This document shows positions 50,314-59,844 of a DNA stretch of 64,000 bases, in pieces (position 1 is the stretch's first letter; each line of letters starts with the position of its first letter). The stretch is from Phenylobacterium sp. (lineage in GTDB: Bacteria; Pseudomonadota; Alphaproteobacteria; Caulobacterales; Caulobacteraceae), in the NCBI RefSeq assembly GCF_030698145.1, contig NZ_JAUYNW010000080.1, positions 85,554 through 149,553 on the forward strand. Reading direction: 5' to 3'. Both the position numbers and the translations under genes were made by a program. The notes beneath the pieces were generated by a model. That model did not search any database. It was given only the letters and a program-made list of their open reading frames with translations, and was not told the DNA's origin.

Positions 50314-51714
50314 ATGATGAACCTCTACGACCTGCTCGCCGCCCGCTTTCCCGACGACCGGACCAAGCCCGCCTTCCTGCTGGCCGACGGAACCGCCATC
50401 TCTTACGGCGCCTTCGAGGACGACGTCGCGCGCACGGCGGCCCTGCTGATCGAGCATGAGGTCGAGCCCGGCGACCGCATCGCCCTGCAGTCGGAAAAGA
50501 GCGTCGCGGCGGTGGCCGTCTATCTGGCGACCCTCAAGGTCGGCGCGGTCTTCCTCCCGCTCAACACCGCCTATACCGAGACCGAGGTCGACTACTTCCT
50601 CGACGACGCCGAGCCGGTGCTGTTCGTCGAGGACGCCGAGGCCTTCGTCGCCGACGCCCGCTCACGCGAGCCATTGAACGAGACCGTGGCCCGCGAGGAC
50701 GCCGACCTGGCCTCGATCATTTACACCTCCGGCACCACGGGCCGTTCGAAGGGGGCCATGCTCAGCCATGGGAACCTGGCGGCCAACGCCCTGGCCCTGC
50801 ACGAGATCTGGGGCTTCACGCCGGACGACGTCCTGCTGCACGCCCTGCCGATCTTCCACGTCCACGGCCTGTTCGTGGCCCTGCACTGCGCCTTCCTGTC
50901 GGGCGCGCCCATGGTCTGGCTGCCGAAGTTCGATGACGTCCAAGTGCTGTCGGGGCTGGAAACGTCCACCGTGATGATGGGGGTGCCGACCTTCTACACC
51001 CGGCTGCTGGCCAATCCCGCCTTCACCCGCCAGCGCGCCCAGCACATGCGCCTGTTCGTCTGCGGCTCCGCGCCGCTGCTGGAATCGACCTTCGCCGAGT
51101 TCGAGGCCCGGACGGGCAAGCGCATCCTCGAGCGCTACGGCATGAGCGAGGCGGTGATCATCACCTCCAACCCGCTGCACGGCGATCGCATCGCCGGCAG
51201 CGTCGGCTATCCGCTGCCGGGCGTCGACCTGCGAATCGGCGGCGGCGAGGCGACCGGCGTCATCGAGATCAGGGGCCCCAGCGTCTTCGCCGCCTATTGG
51301 CGGATGCCGGAAAAGACCGCCGAGGAGTTCACCGCCGATGGTTATTTCCTCACCGGCGACGTGGGCCGGCAGGACCCCGACGGCCGGGTCTGGATCTCCG
51401 GCCGGGCGAAGGACCTGATCATCTCGGGCGGCTTCAACGTCTATCCCAAGGAGATCGAGCTGGTCTTCGACGAGCTGCCCGGCGTCATCGAGAGCGCGGT
51501 GGTGGGCGTGCCCCACCCCGACTTCGGCGAGGCGGTGGTGGCCGTGGTGATGGGGCAGGGGGACGAGGCGGCGATGATCGCCACGGCGCGCGAGAAGCTC
51601 GCCGCCTTCAAGGCGCCCAAGCGGGTGTTCTTCGTCGCCGAGCTGCCCCGCAACGCCATGGGCAAGGTGCAGAAGAACCTGCTGCGCGACACTTATGCCG
51701 AGACTTTCGCCTAA
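50314..51714 (+). CDS. AMP-forming acyl-CoA synthetase, malonyl-CoA synthetase (MatB)-like
   Basis: IIYTSGTTGRSKGAMLSH; ERYGMSEAVIITSNPLHGDRIAGSVGYPLPGV; C-terminal PRNAMGKVQKN. Confidence 0.85.
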   Translation: MMNLYDLLAARFPDDRTKPAFLLADGTAISYGAFEDDVARTAALLIEHEVEPGDRIALQSEKSVAAVAVYLATLKVGAVFLPLNTAYTETEVDYFLDDAEPVLFVEDAEAFVADARSREPLNETVAREDADLASIIYTSGTTGRSKGAMLSHGNLAANALALHEIWGFTPDDVLLHALPIFHVHGLFVALHCAFLSGAPMVWLPKFDDVQVLSGLETSTVMMGVPTFYTRLLANPAFTRQRAQHMRLFVCGSAPLLESTFAEFEARTGKRILERYGMSEAVIITSNPLHGDRIAGSVGYPLPGVDLRIGGGEATGVIEIRGPSVFAAYWRMPEKTAEEFTADGYFLTGDVGRQDPDGRVWISGRAKDLIISGGFNVYPKEIELVFDELPGVIESAVVGVPHPDFGEAVVAVVMGQGDEAAMIATAREKLAAFKAPKRVFFVAELPRNAMGKVQKNLLRDTYAETFA

Positions 51715-52652
51715 TGCGCCTGATCGACCGCGAAGAGGTGGCCGCCCGGCTCACCTACGAGGTCGCCATCCCCATCGTGCGCGAGGCGATGATCGCGCTC
51801 TCGGCGGGGACCACGCGCCAGCACCTTCGCTCGATCATCCCGCTGGCGCAGGGGCGGATGTTCGGGATCATGCCCGGCGCCATGGGCGAGACCGCGCCGT
51901 TCGGCGCCAAGCTGATCAGCGTGTTTCCCGACAATTTCGCCAAGGGCGTCCAGTCCCACCAGGGCGTGGTGGTGCTGTTCGATCCCGACAGCGGCGCGCC
52001 GGTCTGCGTGGTCCATGCCGGCGAGATCACCGCCATCCGCACCGCCGCAGCCAGCGCCGTGGCCACCGACGCGCTCGCCAGACCCGAGGCCTCGCGCCTG
52101 ACCCTGCTGGGCTATGGAGAACAGGCCGCCACCCATGCCCGGGCCATCGCCAAGGTCCGCGCCTTGAGCGCCATCCATGTCTGGGGCCGCGACGCCGGCC
52201 GTCGCGAGGCCTTCGCCGCCAAGATGGGCGCCGAGCTTGGCCTGCCGGCGACGGCCCATGCCGAGGTCGAGGCCGCCGTCGCCCAGGCTGACATCATCTG
52301 CACCCTGACCCCTTCCGCCGAGCCCATTCTCAAGGGCGCCTGGGTGGCGCCGGGGACGCACCTGAACCTGGTCGGCTCCAGCTACGCCGGCCCCGTCGAG
52401 GTCGACAGCGACCTGGTGGTCCGCGCCCGCTTCATCGCCGACAGCCGCGAGGGCGTGCTGCGCCAGGGCGCCGAGTTCCTGCGCGCCAAGGCCGCCGGCC
52501 TGATCGGCGACGACCATATAGCGGCCGAGATCGGCGAGGTGCTGTCGGGCAAGGTCGCGGGCCGACGCTCCGCAGATGAGATCACGGCCTACAAGTCCCT
52601 GGGCCACGTGGTCCAGGACCTGGCCACCGCCTGGGCGCTCTACTCGGCCTAG
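51714..52652 (+). CDS. Ornithine cyclodeaminase/mu-crystallin family protein
   Basis: ATG overlaps previous stop by 1 nt; HAGEITAIRTAAASAVATDALARPEASRLTLLGYGEQAATHARAI. Confidence 0.88.
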   Translation: MRLIDREEVAARLTYEVAIPIVREAMIALSAGTTRQHLRSIIPLAQGRMFGIMPGAMGETAPFGAKLISVFPDNFAKGVQSHQGVVVLFDPDSGAPVCVVHAGEITAIRTAAASAVATDALARPEASRLTLLGYGEQAATHARAIAKVRALSAIHVWGRDAGRREAFAAKMGAELGLPATAHAEVEAAVAQADIICTLTPSAEPILKGAWVAPGTHLNLVGSSYAGPVEVDSDLVVRARFIADSREGVLRQGAEFLRAKAAGLIGDDHIAAEIGEVLSGKVAGRRSADEITAYKSLGHVVQDLATAWALYSA

Positions 52653-53689
52653 GACGCCTCGTCGGGCGGGTCCTGGTCCTTCGCGGCCCTCAGCGCGCGC
52701 GGGCTGGACCCGGTCCAGCGCTTGAAGGCGCGCGAGAAGGCGGCCGGATCTGAAAAGCCCACGAGATAGGCCGTCTCGTTCACCGAGACCCGGCGGCCGC
52801 TGAGATAGTGCAGGGCCAGCTTGTGGCGCAGGTCATCCAGCACCTGCTCGTAGGTCACGCCCTCGGCCTTCAGCTTGCGGAAGAGGGTCTGGCGGCTGAC
52901 CCCCATCTTGCTGGCGACCCTGTCCATGCCGGCGTCGCCGGTGTGCAGCACCATCATCAACAGGCTCTCGACCTTGCCCTGGATCGACTTCGAGCTCTCC
53001 AGGCTCTTGAGTTGCGCATCGGCATGCTCGTTCAGGATCCCGAAGACGTAGCGCGGCAGGCGCTCGACCCTGTGAGTTGCCCAGGCCTCGTCGATCAGGA
53101 TGGCGTTCTGGGTGCTCCCGAACACCACCGGCGCCTGGAAGATGCGTTCGTACTCCGCGCCATAGCCCGGATCGGCATGGGTGACATGCACCTCCCGCAC
53201 ATAGGGCGCGTCGAGCAGCCGTCGCGGCGCGCAGATCATCTGGGCGAAGGCCGACTCGGTGAGTTCGGGAAAATCGTTGGGGTTCGCGCGGTTGTCTATC
53301 AGCCAGTAGACGCCCCGCTCCTGCGTGACGGCGAAGCGATCGCCGGACCCCACATTGTCGGTCTCCACGATCAGGCGCACGAAGCGGTTCAGCTGCTTGA
53401 AGGCCTCGATCATGGTCTCGGAAGCCTGGCCGATCAGGCCGATGATCGAGATCTTGGCGATGTCCACCGCCTCGCCGTAGTGGAGCGCCAGGGCCGGGTC
53501 GTTGCTGAGTTCCTTGGCCGCGCGCATCAGGGCCACGTACTTCACGAACGGAATGCGGTTTTCCTGGTCCTCGAGGTCCTTCAGGTCGATGCACGACCGC
53601 TCGGCCAGCGCCCTGCGGCTGGCGCCCTTCGACACGGCCAGGTCCAGCAGGCCGCGCGCGAAGCCCGCCCCGACGGTCAGCTCAGCCAT
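52649..53689 (-). CDS. AraC-family regulator with arabinose-binding-like N-domain
   Basis: C-terminal DLRHKLALHYLSGRRVSVNETAYLVGFSDPAAFSRAFKRWTGSSPRALR. Confidence 0.9.
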   Translation of the reverse strand: MAELTVGAGFARGLLDLAVSKGASRRALAERSCIDLKDLEDQENRIPFVKYVALMRAAKELSNDPALALHYGEAVDIAKISIIGLIGQASETMIEAFKQLNRFVRLIVETDNVGSGDRFAVTQERGVYWLIDNRANPNDFPELTESAFAQMICAPRRLLDAPYVREVHVTHADPGYGAEYERIFQAPVVFGSTQNAILIDEAWATHRVERLPRYVFGILNEHADAQLKSLESSKSIQGKVESLLMMVLHTGDAGMDRVASKMGVSRQTLFRKLKAEGVTYEQVLDDLRHKLALHYLSGRRVSVNETAYLVGFSDPAAFSRAFKRWTGSSPRALRAAKDQDPPDEAS

Positions 53690-53856
53690 GGTTTCGGCGC
53701 CTCATGGTTTCCGATCCCGCTCTCATCCTTAGAGGCCGCTGACCCCTGTTTTGGATGCAAGCCCCCCTGCAACTTGCGGTCAGGTTTTTGATACGAGCCG
53801 TCATGGCCATCACCGCTCCCATGGCTAGGCTCGGTTCAGCGTTTGGTGGGTGATGC

Positions 53857-54702
53857 ATGACGGCGGTTGTTGCGACGGGCGGGTTGGGGGCGAGTTCCGC
53901 CGCGGACAAGGCCTTGCAGGCTTCGGCGGCGTTCTGGTTCGTGACGGCCGTGATCGGCCAGTGGGCGTTCCTCTACTATATCGCCGCCTTCTACGGACCC
54001 TCGACATTCTCCGGTGATTTCCAGGCCTGGGGAAAGAACACCCTGCTCTCCGGGGGCTACAGGCCCGGCGACACGGTGGGCAACCTGACCTTCGCCGCCC
54101 ACGCCCTGCTGGCGGGGATCATCGCCTTCGGCGGGGCCCTGCAGCTCGTGCCTCAGGTCCGGGCCCGCGCGCCCGCATTCCACCGCTGGAACGGCCGGGT
54201 GTTCCTGCTGACCGCCAGCGGCCTCAGCCTGGCGGGGTTCTACCTGGTCTGGGTCCGCGGCACGGGCAGCGGCCTGGTCAGCTCGATCGCCATCAGCATC
54301 AACGGCCTGCTCATTCTGGGCTTCGCGGCCCTGGCCTGGCGCGCGGCACGGGCGCGGGCCTTCGCCGTCCATCGCCGCTGGGCGATGCGCCTCTACCTGG
54401 TGTCGAACGCCCAATGGTTCATGCGGGTCGGCTTCTTCGCCTGGTTCATGGTCAGCCGTCCGCTGGCGGTGAAGGGCCTGGACGGCGCCTTCTTCATCGC
54501 CTGGTCCTTCGGCTGCTACCTCGTGCCGCTCGCGGTCCTGGAGCTCTACCTGCGCGCCAAGGACGGCGCCGGGCCGAGCGGGCGCTTCGCCATGGCCGGC
54601 GGCCTCTTCGTGCTCACCGCGCTCATGGGCGTCGGAATGGTGGGCTTCACAATCTTCTCGCAGCGCATCCTGTCGGGCGCGCCGGTCGGGCTTCCGGGGT
54701 AA
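53857..54702 (+). CDS. DUF2306-family membrane protein
   Basis: Multiple TMs, HRWNGRVFLLTASGLSLAG and HRRWAMRLYLVSNAQ motifs. Confidence 0.75.
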   Translation: MTAVVATGGLGASSAADKALQASAAFWFVTAVIGQWAFLYYIAAFYGPSTFSGDFQAWGKNTLLSGGYRPGDTVGNLTFAAHALLAGIIAFGGALQLVPQVRARAPAFHRWNGRVFLLTASGLSLAGFYLVWVRGTGSGLVSSIAISINGLLILGFAALAWRAARARAFAVHRRWAMRLYLVSNAQWFMRVGFFAWFMVSRPLAVKGLDGAFFIAWSFGCYLVPLAVLELYLRAKDGAGPSGRFAMAGGLFVLTALMGVGMVGFTIFSQRILSGAPVGLPG

Positions 54703-54709
54703 GCGCACC

Positions 54710-55426
54710 ATGTCGCCACTGATGATGATCCATATCACCGCCGGCGGCCTGGGCCTGCTGTCGGGCTTCGGCGCACTCGCCTTCCGCAAGGGCGAGCCCC
54801 TGCACCGGGCGGTCGGGACCCTGTTCTTCGGCGCCATGCTGTTCATGTCGGGGCTGGGCGCGATCCTGGCCGTCTTCCTGCCCAACCGGCCCACCGTCCT
54901 CATCGGCCTGCTCACCTTCTACCTGGTGGCCACGGCCTGGGCGACGGTCCGGCGCGAGGAGGGGCGCATCGGCCGCTTCGAGGTCGGCGCGGCGCTGGCC
55001 GTGATCGGCGTGGCCGCGGCGCTGTTCATCGCCGGATGGGTGGCGACCCAGAGCCCCAAGGGGCGAATGGATCAGATTCCCAATCAGGTGATCTTCGTCT
55101 TCGCGACGGTGGCCACAATCGCCGCGGCCACGGATCTGCGGATGATCCGGCGCGGCGGGGTTACCGGCGCGCCGCGCATCGCCCGGCACCTCTGGCGCAT
55201 GTGCGTCGCCCTGCTGATCGCCACGACGTCGTTCTTCCTCGGACAGCAGAAGGTCATGCCCGAGGTCCTTCAGGGCTCACCGATCCTGTTCGTCCCGATC
55301 GTGGCCTCGCTCGGCCTGTTCACCTTCTGGATGCTGCGGGTCAAGTTCACCAACGCGTTCAAGCCCGAGGCGACCGCCCTTGGGGAAACGCCGAGAGGCA
55401 GGGCCGCATGGCTGTTCTTGAGCTAG
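54710..55426 (+). CDS. DUF2306-like membrane protein
   Basis: IHITAGGLGLLSGFGALAFRKGEPLHRAVGTLFF; ARHLWRMC. Confidence 0.7.
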   Translation: MSPLMMIHITAGGLGLLSGFGALAFRKGEPLHRAVGTLFFGAMLFMSGLGAILAVFLPNRPTVLIGLLTFYLVATAWATVRREEGRIGRFEVGAALAVIGVAAALFIAGWVATQSPKGRMDQIPNQVIFVFATVATIAAATDLRMIRRGGVTGAPRIARHLWRMCVALLIATTSFFLGQQKVMPEVLQGSPILFVPIVASLGLFTFWMLRVKFTNAFKPEATALGETPRGRAAWLFLS

Positions 55427-56136
55427 CCGCCGACGCGCCCTGGATCGCCCGTGCGGCCGCCGCCTCGGCCCTGGTCCTCCACATCGGCGGCGGCGGCCTG
55501 GGCCTGGTCTCCGGCGCGGTGGCCGTGACCGTCCGCAAGGGCGAGCGCCTGCACCGGGCGGCGGGGACCGTGTTCTTCGTCTCCATGCTGACCATGTCCG
55601 GGATCGCCGGGCCGGTGTCCGTCATGATGGGCGACCGGGTCAACATCGTCGCCGCCGTGCTCACCTTCTACCTGGTGCTGACGGCCTGGATGGCGGTCCG
55701 GCGCAAGGAAGGCGAGACGGGCCTGTTCGAGATCGGCGCGCTGCTCGCCGTCATCGGCGTCACGGTGGCCGGCGTCGCCTTCATCTTCGAGGCGGCGGCC
55801 AGCCCGACGGGCATGATCGACGGCCAGCCGCCTCAGGCCAACTACATCTTCGCCTTCGTCGGAGGGATCGCCGCAATCTCGGATCTCAGCGTGATCCTGC
55901 GGGGCGGGGTATCCGGACCCCAGCGTATCGCGCGGCATCTCTGGCGCATGTGCTTCGCCCTGTTCATCGCCGCGGGTTCGCTGTTCCTCGGACAGCCGCA
56001 GGTCTTTCCCGAGGCCATCCGGCAATCGCCGATCCTGTTCGGGCCACCCCTGGCGACCCTGGTCCTGCTGGTCTTCTGGATGCTCCGGGTCAGGCTGACC
56101 AGGGCGTTCCGGCCGGCGGTCGAGAGCCCCGCCTAG
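55408..56136 (+). CDS. DUF2306-like membrane protein, paralog of previous gene
   Basis: LHIGGGGLGLVSGAVAVTVRKGERLHRAAGTVFF; ARHLWRMC; overlaps previous gene by 19 nt. Confidence 0.7.
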   Translation: MAVLELAADAPWIARAAAASALVLHIGGGGLGLVSGAVAVTVRKGERLHRAAGTVFFVSMLTMSGIAGPVSVMMGDRVNIVAAVLTFYLVLTAWMAVRRKEGETGLFEIGALLAVIGVTVAGVAFIFEAAASPTGMIDGQPPQANYIFAFVGGIAAISDLSVILRGGVSGPQRIARHLWRMCFALFIAAGSLFLGQPQVFPEAIRQSPILFGPPLATLVLLVFWMLRVRLTRAFRPAVESPA

Positions 56137-56253
56137 GCCTTAGCAGCATACAGTGACCGCTACGGTATTGACGCTTGGAATCTGTATGACTTTCATGCGG
56201 TTTCAAAAAAAATCGCCAACATAGACAATAGGTTACCACAACCCGAGACGCGT

Positions 56254-57312
56254 TCAGCGCGCGGGCTCCAGGCTGGCGATATAGGCCGCGATCAGGGCCA
56301 CGCCCTCGTCATGGACCAGGGAGCGGCTGAGCTCGGGCATCATGACGCCGGGCTCGGTCGACTTCATCCGGTGCAGCAGGATCGAGGCGGCCGGATCGCC
56401 CGGCGCGATGGAGACCTCCAGCCCGCCCGAACCGCGACCGGCGGCCACCGGCCGCTTGCCGACGCCGCGGGCGGCGGGGCGGGTCTCCTCGACGTCGAGG
56501 AACAGGCCCGAATTGGAGGCCATGCCCCGGGCGTTGTGGCAGTGGGCGCAGTTGGCGTCGAGATAGGCCTCGGCGCGCGCCGCCAGCGGCGCGGCCACAT
56601 CGTCCCAGACCGCGGTGCGCGGCGCCTTGGCCGGGGCCGGGGCGCCGGTCAGCATGCCGGTCCGGCTCCAGTGGGCCAGCTGGTTCTCGCGCCCGGCGGC
56701 GTAGGCGAAGGCGCCGTTGAGGTTGCGCGCCTTGGGGCCCAGCGGCGAGATCTCGCCGGCCACCGCGTGGCATTCCTTGCACTGGTTCACATTGGGCACG
56801 GCGTAGTCGACCCGCCTGGTCCGGCCTGCCGTGTCGATGAAGCCCACGTCCAGCCGGGCCCCGGCCCGCTTGAGCGTGGCCAGGGTCTGTTCGTCGTTCC
56901 AGACATAGGCCAGCGCCGCCCAGCCGTCGGCCTTGCGGATCAGCAGCCGGGTCTCGAGGAAGCGGATCTTTTCCTTCGGCCGGCGCAGGTCGGCGGGGTA
57001 GGCGAAGGTCTTGACCAGGGTCGCGCCCACCGGGAACTCGAACGCCCCGGCGGCCGTGTAGGTCGCGGCCTTGCCCGGCGGCAGGAACACGAAGCGGAAC
57101 TTCTCGGCATAGTCGCTGAACAGCGGGGTGTTGAGGGCGTAGGGCGTCACCCGACCGTTGGGCGCGCGCGCGCCCTCATCGACGAACAGCCGGTAGGCGT
57201 CGAGGGTCTGGGCCGGCGCCTCGGCCAGCAGGGCGTCCAGGGCGACGGGCGGGGCCTGGGGCGCCGCCCCCAGCAACAGGGCCGCCGCCGCGATGGCGGC
57301 CAGGGGTCTCAA
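56254..57312 (-). CDS. SO_2930/HNE_0200-family diheme c-type cytochrome
   Basis: Signal peptide; CKECH and CAHCH heme motifs; LNTPLFSDYAEKFRFVFLPPGKAATY. Confidence 0.85.
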   Translation of the reverse strand: MRPLAAIAAAALLLGAAPQAPPVALDALLAEAPAQTLDAYRLFVDEGARAPNGRVTPYALNTPLFSDYAEKFRFVFLPPGKAATYTAAGAFEFPVGATLVKTFAYPADLRRPKEKIRFLETRLLIRKADGWAALAYVWNDEQTLATLKRAGARLDVGFIDTAGRTRRVDYAVPNVNQCKECHAVAGEISPLGPKARNLNGAFAYAAGRENQLAHWSRTGMLTGAPAPAKAPRTAVWDDVAAPLAARAEAYLDANCAHCHNARGMASNSGLFLDVEETRPAARGVGKRPVAAGRGSGGLEVSIAPGDPAASILLHRMKSTEPGVMMPELSRSLVHDEGVALIAAYIASLEPAR

Positions 57313-58514
57313 GGGACCAGCTTGGCCTGCTCGGCGGGCAGGACCACGGCCTTGGGCTCCTCGATCACCGCGTCGCCAAGGGTCGGCGAGATCTTGGGAT
57401 TGGCCTCCATGAGGGCGCCCGGCTTCGGAAGATTGAGATTGACCACCGGGCCGTCGGTCAACCGCACCCGGACCGCCTCGCTGCCGGGCCAGGTCACCAC
57501 CCCGTCCCAGATCACCGGCGGCACGGTCCCGCCCAGCGCCTTGGCCAGGATCGCCCCGCCAGGGAAGGCTGGCGCCCAGGCGTTGCGGCCGAGCCGGTTG
57601 TTCCGCACCACGATGTCGCGGGGCAGGGGGTTGTAGGTCTTGTCGTCGAACGTCTGGCTATAGGCGATGAGGATCACCGCGGCGCTGCCGTTGCCGTCGA
57701 TCTCGTTGTCGAAGACGTGGACGTTCTTGTTGGCCATCAGCATGACACCGGTGCCCATCGGCACATTGGCGACGATATTGCCCTTGGGCGCGAAGTTCGG
57801 CGTGTCGTTGTCGATCACCTTGTTGCGGAAGATGCGAGTGGAATGACCGCCCATCTGCGGCAGGTTCGGCAGGTCGAACACCAGGATGCCCCCGGTGTTG
57901 TGGGTCGCGACATTGTCGAAGACGTCGGCGTTCATCGAGTTCTCGATCTCGATCCCGGCGACGTTGAACTCCGCGGTCGAGTTCTTGACGATGATGTTCT
58001 TCGACTGGCCAACATAGATGCCGGCGTCGGAGGCGCCGCGCACCGTCACCCTGTCGATCAGCACATTGGTCGAGGAGACCGGATAGACCCCATAGGCGCC
58101 GTTGGTCTCCTTCGGCCCGCCGGTCCATTCGACCACGACATTGAGGAAACTGATCTGGTCGGAGCCCTTGGACTTGATGCCGTCGCCCTTGGTGTCCTGC
58201 AGGGAGAAGTCGCGCACCGTGACCCGGTCGGACGTGATCAGCAGGCCTTCGCCCGCGCCCTTCTGGCCGGCGAAGGAGAGGACCGTCTCGCCCGGCCCCG
58301 CGCCCTTCACGGTGACGCCGTCGATGTCCAGCGAGAGGCCGTCGGTGAAGTCGTAGCGCCCGGCGGCCAGGTCGACGACGTCGCCCGGCTTGGCGTCGAG
58401 CAGGGCGGTCTGGACGCGCTCCTGGGCGTTCGGCCCCGGTCCGACCGCGAGGGTCTTGGCCTGGGCGGAGCCGGCCGCCAGCACGGCGGCGAGCGTGATG
58501 GCGAGCGATCTCAT
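57309..58514 (-). CDS. Secreted parallel beta-helix repeat protein
   Basis: Signal peptide; repeats such as DGIKSKGSDQISFLNVVVEWTGG...NSTAEFNVAGIEIENSMNADVFDNVATHNTGGILVF; 4-nt overlap with cytochrome gene. Confidence 0.85.
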   Translation of the reverse strand: MRSLAITLAAVLAAGSAQAKTLAVGPGPNAQERVQTALLDAKPGDVVDLAAGRYDFTDGLSLDIDGVTVKGAGPGETVLSFAGQKGAGEGLLITSDRVTVRDFSLQDTKGDGIKSKGSDQISFLNVVVEWTGGPKETNGAYGVYPVSSTNVLIDRVTVRGASDAGIYVGQSKNIIVKNSTAEFNVAGIEIENSMNADVFDNVATHNTGGILVFDLPNLPQMGGHSTRIFRNKVIDNDTPNFAPKGNIVANVPMGTGVMLMANKNVHVFDNEIDGNGSAAVILIAYSQTFDDKTYNPLPRDIVVRNNRLGRNAWAPAFPGGAILAKALGGTVPPVIWDGVVTWPGSEAVRVRLTDGPVVNLNLPKPGALMEANPKISPTLGDAVIEEPKAVVLPAEQAKLVP

Positions 58515-58669
58515 GGCGTCCTCCCGGCGGCGTCTGACGCGCCCCCTTGTGGCCGCAGGCTAGGTTGTCGCCGTTCAGTTGGCGAGCGCAATAAATCGGC
58601 GGGGTTGCGCAGGAAATGGGCGGTGATCAGGCCGATGGAGTTTGGCGCTGCGCTAGACCGGCGCAGCCG

Positions 58670-59668
58670 TCATTGCGGGAGCGTAGACCGGCCACGGCAC
58701 CAGGGCTTCGATGTCGTGCAGTCGTCAAGGACTCCGGCGGAGGTCTCTCCATGGCGTGCGATATCCCTCTGTATGTCGCGCCACTCCGGTCTCAGCTCAG
58801 ACCATGGAGCAGGCCGCCACGCTTCCTCAATGCGCTCCGCAGCTACACGCTCTTCGACGGTCAGCCTGCTCCAGGCGAGGTCGCGCCGCGGCGCGAACCT
58901 CACAGGGGCCCGAGCCGCCAGGCGCGAGAGCCACAGATGAACCTCGGTCGGGCTCTGGCCGTAGTCGTATGAGGACCCGCCCGCCAACACCTCCTGGCAG
59001 AAGCTGGAGTCGGTTCGCGCGCAGAGCTCCATCAGCCGTCGCGCCAGGGGAAGGTTGGCCGGGTACTGATGCACGTCGCCGGCGATGTAGGTCGCGACGC
59101 TGATGATGCCCCACATGTTGCCCCCCTCGGCCGCCCTGCCGGCGAACGCCAGCGCAATCGCCCGGTTCGCCTGAACCTGCTCGATCGAGCCATCGCCCCT
59201 CTGGTGCCAATACCATCGGACAAGTTCGTCGTGAGCGAGCGGATCGCCGAGCTGGGACGCGCGGGTCACAAGGCTCAGCCACCGCGCCCAGTCGTCAGGC
59301 GACGAGCCGTCGCGCAGATCGGAGGCCAGGCGCATCATGGCCTCGCTGCTGCCGCGAGCCGCCAGGGGTTCAAGCACCAGCCGGCGACCCTCACGATGGG
59401 CGCGCAGAAGGTCCTCCAGGTGAGCGTCGGCATCTTCGGCCCCGGACTTGGGGGGCTCTTGGTCAATCGCAAAAAGGCTTGCCGTATGCGCCGCTTCGAG
59501 GGGGCGGAGCGCATCCTCCACCTCTGCGCGTTGGCGTTTGAGATCATCGAGGTGACTCGGCGCCTGCCGCGCCAAACCATCAGCCTGCGGGCGTAGCGCA
59601 GGCTCCGGCGCGCCCGGCGTGGCGCAGCCTGCAACCAAGCTCACGAACAGCATCGCGATAACGCGCAT
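58670..59668 (-). CDS. Predicted lipoprotein with Sel1/TPR-like repeats
   Basis: MRVIAMLFVSLVAGCATPG lipobox; ARGSSEAMMRLASDLRDG-type repeats; internal start chosen over 59749. Confidence 0.55.
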   Translation of the reverse strand: MRVIAMLFVSLVAGCATPGAPEPALRPQADGLARQAPSHLDDLKRQRAEVEDALRPLEAAHTASLFAIDQEPPKSGAEDADAHLEDLLRAHREGRRLVLEPLAARGSSEAMMRLASDLRDGSSPDDWARWLSLVTRASQLGDPLAHDELVRWYWHQRGDGSIEQVQANRAIALAFAGRAAEGGNMWGIISVATYIAGDVHQYPANLPLARRLMELCARTDSSFCQEVLAGGSSYDYGQSPTEVHLWLSRLAARAPVRFAPRRDLAWSRLTVEERVAAERIEEAWRPAPWSELRPEWRDIQRDIARHGETSAGVLDDCTTSKPWCRGRSTLPQ

Positions 59669-59844
59669 CGCACTTCCCGCGCCGCCACGTGCGCCGCGCC
59701 TCCAGGTTGCACCTGGGGATACTGAACATCGATACGGCCGGCGCAACAAGTTCGGCTGGCCGCCCTGACGGATGTCGCGTCATAGGTCAGCCCGGGCGCA
59801 GGGCCTCCTCCTCCCGCGAGGGGAGAAGGGGCGCTGCGTCATGG

